Source of the DNA: CALARM01 sp036746235
GTDB lineage: Bacteria > Vulcanimicrobiota > SpSt-956 > JAKJGF01
Direction of reading: 5' to 3'
DNA length: 64,000 bases
Assembly (NCBI GenBank): GCA_036746235.1
Contig: DAIOEN010000010.1
Location: forward strand, 1-64,000
This document shows positions 8,325-16,768 of the stretch, one piece after another (positions within the stretch are counted from its first letter, which is position 1; each line of letters opens with the position of its first letter). The translations under genes and the position numbers were made by a program. The notes under the pieces are model-generated. The model was not told the origin of the DNA. It searched no databases and worked only from the letters and a program-made list of their open reading frames with translations.

Positions 8325-10133
8325 TTACTGTCTGTCAATTTCTACAAAACAGTAAAGATAACCGTCATTTGAGCTCGCCAGCAGAGTATTACTGTAAGGA
8401 GGTATTTCTTTCTGCAGAGAATAAACACTCCATAGCAACCCTGTAGCATCACTGTTAAATATATGTGTAAGACCTCCAGGTCCCGGATAATAGAGCCTGT
8501 CACCTCTGACATTAAAAGTATTTTTCTTCAATTTCCCCTGTTTACAGGCAGGCCTTGTGACAGGTATTTTAGCGGATGGAAAAACTCCGCATGGTGCCAT
8601 AACAGGCCCTCCGGTTTTAAAAGACCATAGAATAGAACCGTCATAAAGGTTCATTACATATACCGATCCCCCGTAACTTCCCGCGTAAACTCTGCCATGT
8701 TTTATAACAGGATAGGCACACATCCTCCATTCATCGGACATACACCTCTTCCAGATAATTTTCCCTGTCATTTTATTGAAAGAGAATATGTAATCTGCTT
8801 CCGTTGCAATAACAACTATATCATGACCGATGGCAGGTCGGCAATAAAGCCAGTAACCGAGTTTTCTCTTCCATACAACTTCGCCTCTGTTGTTCAAACA
8901 GTATAAACAACCGTCATAGGAGGTAAAATAGCAGTAATCCGTAACAGGATCTGCCGTTATACCGCCTTTAATAGGTCCCTCTGTTACAAATCGCCATTTT
9001 TCAGTTCCATCATATAAATCAAGGGCATAAACGGTTTTATCCAGAGAACCGACAAAAACAGTATTTGTATTGCTGTTAATGCCGGGGGCACATGTAACAT
9101 ATTCACCTGTTTTAAATCTCCATTTGAGGGTTCCGTCAGTACCGTTAAAAGCACAGAGATCTCCCCCGTGAGAACCGTATTCAATACCGATAAAAAACAG
9201 TTCACTTACCGGATCAAATACAGGAGAAGAACATCCTACCCAGTCGCCCCATTTCTGTTTCCAGAGGACTTTTCCAGAAGAAGCTTTCAAACAGTAAGTG
9301 TACCCGTCATAAGCTCCGAAATAAACCTTTCCTTTTCTGTAAACAGGTGAAACCTGTATGCCTCTGTATGTTTCTCCTACAGGGAAAAACCAGTCCGGGA
9401 AGCCGTCTGAATGAACAGAGATAAAATATCCTCTGTCACTTCCGAGGAATATTCTTCCTTCTCCTGATACAGGGCCGGACTTGGGAGCATAATAGGCTCC
9501 GCTGTTAACAGGCCCTGCTTTCCACACAGGTAAAAACATAGTATTATCTTCCGGTTCGGGAGGAGGTTTCATGTTAATATCACTGAGAGTAAATAAATGA
9601 TGAAGTGGTATGCCAAGTTTCTTTAAGTCATGTTCTCCGGAAGCCTGGAAATTGATTATAACTGCAAGAGCAACAGGTATACATCTGTGTTTTACAAGTT
9701 GTTCTATACATTTTAATGCCACATCGGAAGAATTTATAATGTCATCGAATAAAAGAACTTTAGAACCCTCTATAAGCTGTCCTTCAATCTGTCTCTGCAT
9801 ACCATCGGCTTTTGGTTCCCGTCTTATATAGAGTCCCTTTACAGGAACTCCCCGGATATGACTTAAAAGTACAAGCTGAGAAACAAGGCACCCTGCGGCA
9901 ACAGTCATACCTGCCACATAATCGGGGCGGTATCTGTCAATAAGAGGCATAAAAAGCTGTGAAACAACACAGGCATATTCAGGAGTAAGTATGGCTTCTC
10001 TCAGGTCAACAGTCCACCCTGCAGGGCTTCCGTCCATAAGAATACCCTGTCCCCATTTAATCGCATTATCCACTATTTCAGAATAAAGAATTTTTCTGTA
10101 TCTTTCCAGTTCTTTTTCCGATGGTATTTTCAT
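8325..10133 (-). CDS. Phosphoribosyltransferase-like domain fused to PQQ-like beta-propeller, copy 2
   Basis: 602-aa paralogue transcribed ahead of copy 1 and probably in one operon with it. The N-terminal domain has PAGWTVDLREAILTPEY, YIRREPKADGMQRQIEG and the PRPP loop VLLFDDIINSSDVAL. Both acids (D130-D131) are kept, but the usual small-residue/Gly-Ser part of the loop is changed to SSDV, so catalysis may be impaired. Blades such as GYTYCLKASSGKVLWKQK and KTVYALDLYDGTEKWRF follow to the end. ATG start with AAAAGGGGG upstream. The role could be salvage chemistry or nucleotide-ligand sensing. Confidence 0.82.
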   Translation of the reverse strand: MKIPSEKELERYRKILYSEIVDNAIKWGQGILMDGSPAGWTVDLREAILTPEYACVVSQLFMPLIDRYRPDYVAGMTVAAGCLVSQLVLLSHIRGVPVKGLYIRREPKADGMQRQIEGQLIEGSKVLLFDDIINSSDVALKCIEQLVKHRCIPVALAVIINFQASGEHDLKKLGIPLHHLFTLSDINMKPPPEPEDNTMFLPVWKAGPVNSGAYYAPKSGPVSGEGRIFLGSDRGYFISVHSDGFPDWFFPVGETYRGIQVSPVYRKGKVYFGAYDGYTYCLKASSGKVLWKQKWGDWVGCSSPVFDPVSELFFIGIEYGSHGGDLCAFNGTDGTLKWRFKTGEYVTCAPGINSNTNTVFVGSLDKTVYALDLYDGTEKWRFVTEGPIKGGITADPVTDYCYFTSYDGCLYCLNNRGEVVWKRKLGYWLYCRPAIGHDIVVIATEADYIFSFNKMTGKIIWKRCMSDEWRMCAYPVIKHGRVYAGSYGGSVYVMNLYDGSILWSFKTGGPVMAPCGVFPSAKIPVTRPACKQGKLKKNTFNVRGDRLYYPGPGGLTHIFNSDATGLLWSVYSLQKEIPPYSNTLLASSNDGYLYCFVEIDRQ

Positions 10134-10164
10134 AAGAGCCCCCTTTTATTCATGATGCGTAAAT

Positions 10165-10216
10165 ATTCACTGGTCACTGGTCACTGCTCACTGCTCACTG
10201 CTCATTGCTCACTGCT
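10165..10216. repeat. Heptamer array, TCACTGG/TCACTGC family
   Basis: About seven tandem TCACTGG, TCACTGC and TCATTGC heptamers. The array lies 31 bp upstream of the copy 2 start and abuts the end of the kinase-like gene. Confidence 0.92.
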
Positions 10217-10218
10217 AT

Positions 10219-12360
10219 TTACTTCCTCTGTTTCCTCTTATTCTTCTTAATACTCATGACTGCTTCTATTTCGTCACCGTTTTTCTCTTCAAGAGCCTTT
10301 ACGGCTTCTTCAGGAGTAACTTTGGTTCGTCTGCACACATAATCTATTTTTTCCTGATCATAAATCTTACCGTCTGAACCGGCGACAGGAGCAGGAGCAG
10401 AAGCAGGTTTTTCTTCAGGAGGCGGAGGTGGCGGTGCTTCCTGTACTTCTTCCGGTGGTGCTGATTTACGTTCTGCTTTTTTCTTTTTCTTCAGACTCAT
10501 TACAGCTCTTGCCTGATCGCCATTTTCTTCTTCAAGGGCTTTCACTGCTTCTTCAGGTGTTATACCTTCAACTCTGGAACATATATATTTAATAGTCTCT
10601 TCGTCAGGACCTGTTTTAGCAGGAGGAGGTGCCACTTCTTCAGCCTTAACAGGAACAGCCCTGGTTTTTGCATCTTTCTCTTCTGCAGGCGCCGGCTCTT
10701 CTTTCTTCTTTTCCCTTTCCTGTCTTCGTCTGGCAGCCCTTTCTCTTGCACTTGATTTTTCTTCGTCTTTTGTTTCCGAAGAAGGTATAGTTTCTTCTAT
10801 TTTCTGCTCCGGAGAAGGAGCCACTTCTCTTTTCCTTTCTCTCTTTACCGGTAATATATCTTCAGCGAGCGGTAAAGAACTATCATTTAATACCAGTGGT
10901 TCTACAGGCATAGTACCGAGATGTCTCAATGTCATTTCTATGTTCTTTCTGAATTCAAAGGTATCTTTTTCAATGAGTTCAAAAGAAATATTACAATAGA
11001 AATAAGAAAAGATAATAAGAATAAATATAATAGCAAAAGGGAAAATTAAAAAATTAACAAAAAATATAAGAAAAGGAACTAATATTAACAAAAATAACCA
11101 GATAGAAGGAAATGTAAATAAATCTTCTCCATTTTTACGAATAAAAAAAATGCCATTGACCAGTCTGGCCCAGAGGCTATCACCGGCATTAGTCTCATTT
11201 TCAGGAGGAACCATATCTTCATGTACTATGTCTTCGTCAATATTGATTTCCAGACCTTTTCTTTTCGAGGCAATGATTTCAATGGCCTTTAAAGAATCGC
11301 CCTGTGCCTGAATAAGAGCGTCTTTTGCTTCCTTATATCTTATGCCTGTTCCCCGGCAGATTCTGTCAAGGGCACGAAAATCCAGTTTTATTTTACCGGG
11401 ATCAATTTCTTCCACAGAATATTTATCTACCGATTTTTTCTCTTCTCTGTCAAAATTCTTACCTGCAAACTTTTCATCGAGAGATTCCCTACCGGGTAGT
11501 AGAGAGGATAAATCCATATCAGGGAAAAGTTCCTGAATAACAGGTTTTAAACTCTTATATTTGACCTTACAGAGTTCTCTGAGTATTTCACCTGAGCTCT
11601 GGAATCTTTGATTTATATCCCTCTGTATCATCTTTATAATTATAGCTTCGAGGGATTTAGGTATATTTTCATTATATTTTCTTAAACCTGCCGGTTCCTT
11701 AAAACGTGCCGGATTCTGCCCTGTAAGCAATTCATAGAGAATAAGTCCGAGGGAATAAATATCAGATCTGAAATCTATATCTTCTCCTTTGATTTGTTCA
11801 GGAGAATGGTATGGGGTATGTTCACTGTCATCTTTAACCGGAGATAAACCTGTTTCTTCGTAAAGCTTTTTGAGACCGAAATTATTTAATTTTATGGTAC
11901 CATTATTGGCTATCATTATATTATCAGGCGTCAGGTCACCGTGAAAAAAATAATTGCTATGGGCATAATCCAGAGCCTGACATATCTGAAAACCAAGCTG
12001 TACGGAATAAATGACAGGATCTTTAAGACTGTGTTCACATAAAAAATCTTTAAGGGTGAAACCGTCTACATATTCAAGGATGAGATAAAAGAAGCTGGAT
12101 TCTGCACCGGCATCATAAAATTTAACTATATTTTTATGATTCAATGTATATAGAAACTGTATCCTGTCCAGAAAAAAATCCATGGCTTTTTCAGGACTTT
12201 CCTCTAAAATTTTTATAGTAACATATTTATCAAGTTTTCTGTCACGCCCCTTATAAATAGCGCCAAAACTATCGTGTCTCGCAGTTTTCTGAATTTCATA
12301 TCTGTTCTGGATTAACCTTCCTACCATAAATTTCAACTTCTTTTTTTTCGACTGTGTCAT
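10219..12360 (-). CDS. Serine/threonine kinase-fold protein (probable pseudokinase) with membrane segment and UBA-like modules
   Basis: 713 aa. Residues 18-280 form a Hanks-type kinase fold: K50 in VTIKIL, an HxD loop reading HGDLTPDN (D142 and N147 kept, the usual Lys replaced by Thr), SPEQ in place of APE, and DIYSLGLILYELLTG. The DFG aspartate is Asn (N160-F-G) and the glycine loop is degraded (ARHDSFGAIYKG), so catalysis is doubtful. A hydrophobic hairpin follows at about 435-485. Three UBA/TS-N-like helical modules lie at about 325-365, 595-640 and 670-710 (for example VTPEEAVKALEEKNGDE). The start could be the internal ATG twelve codons in; neither has a strong ribosome site. The role would be membrane-anchored signalling or scaffolding. 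Confidence 0.82.
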   Translation of the reverse strand: MTQSKKKKLKFMVGRLIQNRYEIQKTARHDSFGAIYKGRDRKLDKYVTIKILEESPEKAMDFFLDRIQFLYTLNHKNIVKFYDAGAESSFFYLILEYVDGFTLKDFLCEHSLKDPVIYSVQLGFQICQALDYAHSNYFFHGDLTPDNIMIANNGTIKLNNFGLKKLYEETGLSPVKDDSEHTPYHSPEQIKGEDIDFRSDIYSLGLILYELLTGQNPARFKEPAGLRKYNENIPKSLEAIIIKMIQRDINQRFQSSGEILRELCKVKYKSLKPVIQELFPDMDLSSLLPGRESLDEKFAGKNFDREEKKSVDKYSVEEIDPGKIKLDFRALDRICRGTGIRYKEAKDALIQAQGDSLKAIEIIASKRKGLEINIDEDIVHEDMVPPENETNAGDSLWARLVNGIFFIRKNGEDLFTFPSIWLFLLILVPFLIFFVNFLIFPFAIIFILIIFSYFYCNISFELIEKDTFEFRKNIEMTLRHLGTMPVEPLVLNDSSLPLAEDILPVKRERKREVAPSPEQKIEETIPSSETKDEEKSSARERAARRRQEREKKKEEPAPAEEKDAKTRAVPVKAEEVAPPPAKTGPDEETIKYICSRVEGITPEEAVKALEEENGDQARAVMSLKKKKKAERKSAPPEEVQEAPPPPPPEEKPASAPAPVAGSDGKIYDQEKIDYVCRRTKVTPEEAVKALEEKNGDEIEAVMSIKKNKRKQRK

Positions 12361-12389
12361 AACTTTCGTGCAGGAACAGAGTTATGGCA

Positions 12390-12830
12390 TTAATCTTCTT
12401 TATGCCGCTTAAAATTCAATGTTTCAAGATACCCCTGAAGTATTATTACAGCAGAAACCTTGTCTACAACCTTCTTTCTTCTTGCCCTGGACATATCTGC
12501 TTCTATAAGGGTTCTTAAAGCCTGTCTCGTAGAAAGTCTTTCATCAAAATAATCTATCTCTTTATCAGGAAACAATCCTTTAAGTGTTTCTCCAAAATCT
12601 GTAACTTTTTTGGCCTGAGGTCCCATGGTACCATCCATATTTTTAGGTAAACCCAGTATGACAGTGGAAACATCATGAAGTTCAATTATTCTCTTTAAAC
12701 AGGCAAATATATCGGTACCATGACCAAGATTTATTACCTCCAGGGGATTGGCAATAGTTTTTGTAATATCACTCAGAGCCACCCCTATTCTTCTATCGCC
12801 TATATCAAGCCCTAAAATTCTGTTATTCAT
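12390..12830 (-). CDS. ruvX: Pre-16S rRNA nuclease YqgF/RuvX
   Basis: 146 aa, the usual size for this RNase H-fold nuclease, which acts in 16S rRNA 5'-end maturation and was earlier proposed as a Holliday junction resolvase. The N-terminal ILGLDIGDRRIGVALSD carries the first catalytic aspartate, VILGLPKNMDG the second strand motif, and FDERLSTRQA the conserved DERLT-like motif. Its start overlaps the end of recO by 8 bp, so the two are translationally coupled. Confidence 0.93.
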   Translation of the reverse strand: MNNRILGLDIGDRRIGVALSDITKTIANPLEVINLGHGTDIFACLKRIIELHDVSTVILGLPKNMDGTMGPQAKKVTDFGETLKGLFPDKEIDYFDERLSTRQALRTLIEADMSRARRKKVVDKVSAVIILQGYLETLNFKRHKED

Positions 12831-13596
12831 TTTCCTGTGCCTTTATCAAACAATCCAGCATTTCAATAGATTTTATATTTTTACCGAGATGATAAAACAA
12901 TAAGTGTCTCAAAATCCATCTGCTTTCCCTGCAAATCCTGGTAGAAGGAGAGACTTTTTTCAGATTTACAGGGATTATGTTCTCCAGTTTTCCGAGAAAT
13001 TTTATAGTTTCCGAAGAAACAGCAATATAACCGCTTAGTTCTCTTGCGGCACATTTCTCACAGAGAGTTCCTCCGAGAGAAACATAAAACTTCATAGTCC
13101 TGGTATCAGAAAAAACTCCGCATTTCTGACATCTGTCCAGGACGGGACTGAGCCCCAGAACTGTGAGGAGTTGTAATTCCATATAACGGAGAATGAGTTC
13201 CATATTATCTTCATACTCCAGAAGAGACAGGACAGACAGAACAAGTGAAAATAATTCAATATTTTCCTGCCCCGGCAATATGGAATGTTCCACAAGCTCA
13301 ATAAAATAACTGGCACATGTAAGTTTTGTCAGGTCTTCTCTCAAACCGTAATGAGGATTGGAAACCTCTACCTGAGAAATTCCATCCATGCTTTTACCTT
13401 CTGACAGCATAAGATAGACATGAGAGAATACCTCCAGACTTCCGCTGAATTTGCTGGAAGGTTTCCTTACACCTTTTGCGACTGCATCAATTTTCCCGTA
13501 CATAGGGGAAAAGAGAATATATATTCTGTCAGCTTCCCCTAAATTACGGGTTCTTAATATCACTGCATCTGTCTTATAAAGACTAATAGCCATCAC
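12823..13596 (-). CDS. recO: DNA repair protein RecO
   Basis: 257 aa. Mediator of RecA loading in the RecFOR pathway. It has the N-terminal OB-fold sequence (KTDAVILRTRNLGEADRIY) and a zinc site made of CQKCG and CEKCA near residues 160-185, as in Gram-positive-type RecO. The gene overlaps the 3' end of the aldolase fusion by 14 bp and the start of ruvX by 8 bp, so all three are probably cotranscribed. Either of the first two ATGs could be the start. Confidence 0.93.
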   Translation of the reverse strand: MMAISLYKTDAVILRTRNLGEADRIYILFSPMYGKIDAVAKGVRKPSSKFSGSLEVFSHVYLMLSEGKSMDGISQVEVSNPHYGLREDLTKLTCASYFIELVEHSILPGQENIELFSLVLSVLSLLEYEDNMELILRYMELQLLTVLGLSPVLDRCQKCGVFSDTRTMKFYVSLGGTLCEKCAARELSGYIAVSSETIKFLGKLENIIPVNLKKVSPSTRICRESRWILRHLLFYHLGKNIKSIEMLDCLIKAQENE

Positions 13597-15031
13597 CTTT
13601 AGCAGCTTTATTTTCCACTATGGCAACACTTGCGCTGGCACCAATTCTCGTTGCCCCTGCTTTTACCATTTCCATAGTTTTCTTATAATCACGAATACCG
13701 CCTGATGCTTTTACACCCATATATTTACCGACGACTTCTCTCATAAGAGCAATATCTTCAGCAGTAGCTCCGCCGGGGCCGAAGCCGGTAGAAGTTTTTA
13801 CAAAATCAGCACCTGCTTCTTTTGAAAGTTCACAGGCTTTAATCTTTTCTTCACGGTTCAGGAGAGCTGTTTCCAGAATAACTTTAACGAGCCTTCCTCC
13901 TGCCGCATCTACTACTGATTTGATATCATGAAGGACTAGATTATAATCTCCTGCTTTGAGGGCACCTACATTTATAACCATGTCTATTTCATCTGCTCCG
14001 TTTGCCACAGCATCTCTTGTTTCCATTGCTTTTGTCACGGAAGTATCTGCTCCGAGAGGGAAACCTACTACGGTACAGACCTTTACCGGGCTTCCAGCCA
14101 GTAAATCCCTTGCAAGAGCGACATTGGTCGGGTTGATACAGACAGAGGCAAATTTATATTTCCTTGCCTCTTCACAGAGTTTTATTATTTCCTGTTTTGT
14201 TGCATCAGGTTTAAGAAGTGTATGATCTATGAGTTCTGCCAGATTTATTTTAATATCTCCCGACACTCCCGGTGAGGCTCCCACGCGGGTTGCTCCTGCT
14301 TCAACTATGGCTTCCACATTGGCAGTTATGCCCTGAACACAGAGACCGCATCCGCCGCATTCTCCTCCCTTTGACCAGGAACACATAAGACTCGAATTCT
14401 CCGGCACTTTTGATGACGTAAGTTCAGAAAGATGTTCTCTGAAATTCTTCAGAGGTACAAGTTCAACACCCAGGCTTCTGAGCTGGTCAAGTCTTGCTCT
14501 GAGTCTGGTATCGAGTCGAGAATTGGTGCAAATACTTTCTGTTGATGACATAGAAAGGGATAAAAAGATACCATCGGGAGCACATACGACTTTTTTCCCC
14601 ATATAAAGAGCCTGAAGCACTATTTTACTTATAAAAGTATCACCTATAAGAGATGAAATTTTAAAAGCATCGGACATAGTCAAAACAGGTATAATAACAG
14701 TCTTTACCTCTTTGACCATATTAAAAATCTCTTTCGTAACATCTTTTTCTACATTTTTCACATGGGGATTAATTTTCCTGAGACCTTCTTCTCCCAGTTT
14801 TTCCCTTGCTTCTTTAGATATAGCCCAGGCACAGTTACAGTCCTGGCCAACCATAGCTCTGAGGGTTTGAAAAGCTTCATCGAAACCTTCTTCTCCTCCT
14901 CCAAGGACAACAAGTCCTCCGGGAGGATTTACTGAGGTCCGGTCAGGCTTTACAGAAGGAGTGCCTGTCTCAAGTTTATTTACTACTTCTTTAGTTATGG
15001 CTTCAACTAATTGTTTTAAATCCATATCCAC
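13583..15031 (-). CDS. deoC: BMC cargo: flavoprotein-like domain fused to deoxyribose-phosphate aldolase (DeoC)
   Basis: 482 aa, about twice the normal DeoC length. Residues 3-21 (DLKQLVEAITKEVVNKLE) form an amphipathic helix typical of BMC encapsulation peptides. Residues 38-210 resemble the flavoprotein-like protein at 23523-24314 (TVIIPVLTMSDAFKISSLIG, then ALYMGKKVVCAPDG). A cysteine cluster follows (C217, C225, C228, C231). DeoC starts at about 265 (LIDHTLLKP), with D350, the Schiff-base lysine K412 in FVKTSTGF and K441 in VKASGGI. The expected reaction is 2-deoxyribose-5-phosphate to acetaldehyde plus glyceraldehyde-3-phosphate inside the shell. A short duplicated motif, AGATRVGASPGV, sits just before the aldolase and again at its end. 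GTG start; an ATG two codons on is possible. Confidence 0.9.
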   Translation of the reverse strand: MDMDLKQLVEAITKEVVNKLETGTPSVKPDRTSVNPPGGLVVLGGGEEGFDEAFQTLRAMVGQDCNCAWAISKEAREKLGEEGLRKINPHVKNVEKDVTKEIFNMVKEVKTVIIPVLTMSDAFKISSLIGDTFISKIVLQALYMGKKVVCAPDGIFLSLSMSSTESICTNSRLDTRLRARLDQLRSLGVELVPLKNFREHLSELTSSKVPENSSLMCSWSKGGECGGCGLCVQGITANVEAIVEAGATRVGASPGVSGDIKINLAELIDHTLLKPDATKQEIIKLCEEARKYKFASVCINPTNVALARDLLAGSPVKVCTVVGFPLGADTSVTKAMETRDAVANGADEIDMVINVGALKAGDYNLVLHDIKSVVDAAGGRLVKVILETALLNREEKIKACELSKEAGADFVKTSTGFGPGGATAEDIALMREVVGKYMGVKASGGIRDYKKTMEMVKAGATRIGASASVAIVENKAAKGDGY

Positions 15032-15056
15032 CTGGTTACACCTGCCTTTTTTAGTT

Positions 15057-15113
15057 CGTCACGCATAAAGCGTAACGGGAGTTATATAAGATTCGTGACG
15101 CGTAACGCGTGAT
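15057..15113. repeat. GTGACGC/GTAACGC heptamer array
   Basis: Two short runs of the heptamer (GTCACGC... and CGTGACGCGTAACGCGTGA), located 26 bp upstream of the aldolase start and ending next to the rpiB stop. Confidence 0.8.
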
Positions 15114-15119
15114 AAGCTG

Positions 15120-15572
15120 TTATCCTTTAACATGCTTTCTTTCTACATCCATTATTTTGGCAACCCTTCTTGAATGCCTGCCACCTTCAAAATCAGTAGA
15201 AAGCCATGTAGATACAATTCTTTTTACTAATTCTTCTCCTGTAACTCTACTGCCAAGGGTAAGGACATTTACGTCATTATGAGCCCGTGAATTCCAGGCG
15301 GTAAAACAGTCATAACAGGCAGAAGCGCGAATTCCCGGCACTTTGTTGGCTGTTATGGCACTTCCGCATCCTGCACCGTCAATTATAATTCCAAGGGAGC
15401 CATTTTCTTTACTTACAGTAGATGCCACAAGGAAAGCAATATCAGGATAATCTACAGGATCTTTACTGTAAGTTCCATAATCAGTTACTTCATGACCGAG
15501 TGTTTTTATATATTTCTTTAAAACTTCTTTAAGGTCAAAACCTCCATGATCACTGCCAATTATTACTTTCAT
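15120..15572 (-). CDS. RpiB/LacAB-family sugar-phosphate isomerase of the BMC locus
   Basis: 150 aa, the standard RpiB length. IIGSDHGGFDLKE is the phosphate/substrate loop; SRAHNDVNVLTLG and GGRHSRRVAKI are conserved family blocks. The position of the E. coli RpiB catalytic cysteine (CGTGIG) reads DGAGCG here, with D65 at that spot and C69 nearby, so the base may differ. Ribose-5-phosphate isomerase or a related aldose/ketose phosphate isomerisation would feed or drain the aldolase; substrate not certain. It has no obvious encapsulation peptide. Shell gene 20 bp upstream, aldolase downstream. DeoC plus RpiB is the hallmark of SPU-type microcompartments. Confidence 0.88.
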   Translation of the reverse strand: MKVIIGSDHGGFDLKEVLKKYIKTLGHEVTDYGTYSKDPVDYPDIAFLVASTVSKENGSLGIIIDGAGCGSAITANKVPGIRASACYDCFTAWNSRAHNDVNVLTLGSRVTGEELVKRIVSTWLSTDFEGGRHSRRVAKIMDVERKHVKG

Positions 15573-15591
15573 AATAAAGACAACCTCTCAG

Positions 15592-15876
15592 TTAAAATTT
15601 AAATTTTTTCGGAAGAATTTTTTCCACTTCTTCATGAGGGCGGGGAATGACATGAACCGATATAAGTTCCCCCACTTTTCTTGCAGCCTCCGCTCCTGCA
15701 TCTACTGCAGCTTTTACCGCTCCCACATCTCCTCTTACTAGGACTGTTACATAGGCAGAACCTATTCTTTCTTCACCTATTAATTCCACATTGGCAGCCT
15801 TGACCATTGCATCTGATGCCTCAATGGCTCCTATAAGACCTTTTGTTTCAATCATACCAAGAGCTAAAATACTCAA
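15592..15876 (-). CDS. BMC-H hexameric shell protein
   Basis: About 94 aa, a single BMC domain: ALGMIETKGLIGAIEASDAM, pore region RIGSAY, then VRGDVGAVKAAVDAGAEAA and the edge motif HVIPRPHEEVEKILP. Six copies would tile a shell facet, with the pore lined by the GSAY loop. I set the start at TTG (15874-15876), six bases after AGAGAGGTG; the GTG at 15885 lies inside that ribosome site. It is the first minus-strand gene of the rpiB-deoC-recO-ruvX group. Confidence 0.93.
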   Translation of the reverse strand: MSILALGMIETKGLIGAIEASDAMVKAANVELIGEERIGSAYVTVLVRGDVGAVKAAVDAGAEAARKVGELISVHVIPRPHEEVEKILPKKFKF

Positions 15877-16217
15877 TGAGAACACCTCTCTTTATTATAT
15901 AAACAGTCAGAATACTGTCTACAGATAACTTCAATCAGGGTATATACATTCTATATATACTTCTTTTTCCCTTCCCCTTAAATTTAATATAAGAAAAATA
16001 CAATAAGATTAAATTTTATATAGATAATATTAAAAAAATATGTTAAAATTAAAGATAATATAATAAGTTATTTTATGGGAAGTACATAAAAATAGTCATT
16101 AAATTCTATTTTACAGGCTGTTTTATACATTCAATAATGAAATATTAGATGACGACTAACAGGAAAATACTTATATTTCCAGAGAAAGAAGTTTTATTTT
16201 ACTTTCAGGAGATTTTC
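15877..16217. other. Divergent intergenic region between BMC-H and prepilin genes
   Basis: Very AT-rich spacer without a gene I can support. It must carry the promoters for the minus-strand BMC-H/rpiB/deoC operon and the plus-strand prepilin operon, but I cannot assign -35/-10 boxes with confidence. The frame open from 16149 through here is upstream of the ribosome-site-supported prepilin start at 16218. Confidence 0.5.
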
Positions 16218-16766
16218 ATGTCATACTCCATAATAAAAGGCGGTAAATTTATTACTAAAAGAACATGTAATAACAGCAGCAGAAAAGGCTTCAGCCTGAC
16301 AGAAATAGTCCTGGCTGTGGCATTATTAGGTCTCGTACTGGTTATAGTATGCAGTGTATTTTTCAAGGCATTAATGGGAATAAAAAGAGGGCAGACAGGG
16401 GGAACTGCCATGTATATAATAGGTAAAAAAATTGATGAAGTTAAGAGTGTTGATCTCGGGAAAACAGGCGGAATTGATATTAAAGAACTCTATCAGCACA
16501 TAGAAGGATACGACCCTCCCCCTGCAGATCTGGGGGAAAAATATTTAAGCTGGAACACAACAGAGTTTTCAGAAAAAATTATAACAGGTAAAGAAGGCAC
16601 TAAAGGTGAGTATGAATTTACAATAGAAATAAAAAACTATTATGAAGGTGCTACAGCAATAGAAGATTTAAAAAAAGTTACAGTAGAAGTAAAATGGCTT
16701 GATAGTCTTCAGGGAAAGAAAAGAAATCTGAAAGTAGATACTTTTCTGGCAAGAAAGGCCTATTAA
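16218..16766 (+). CDS. Type IV pilin-like protein (prepilin signal), first gene of a pseudopilin cassette
   Basis: 182 aa from the ATG at 16218, which has AGGAG seven bases upstream. A basic leader ends in RKG, followed by the mature start FSLTEIVLAVALLGLVLVIVCSVFF. This is a class III prepilin signal cut by PilD between G and F, with the conserved glutamate at +5. The rest is a small globular domain with no named fold. It begins a three-gene cassette of pilin or pseudopilin type (PilV-like here), exported to the inner membrane or a pilus. Confidence 0.85.
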   Translation: MSYSIIKGGKFITKRTCNNSSRKGFSLTEIVLAVALLGLVLVIVCSVFFKALMGIKRGQTGGTAMYIIGKKIDEVKSVDLGKTGGIDIKELYQHIEGYDPPPADLGEKYLSWNTTEFSEKIITGKEGTKGEYEFTIEIKNYYEGATAIEDLKKVTVEVKWLDSLQGKKRNLKVDTFLARKAY

Positions 16767-16768
16767 AA

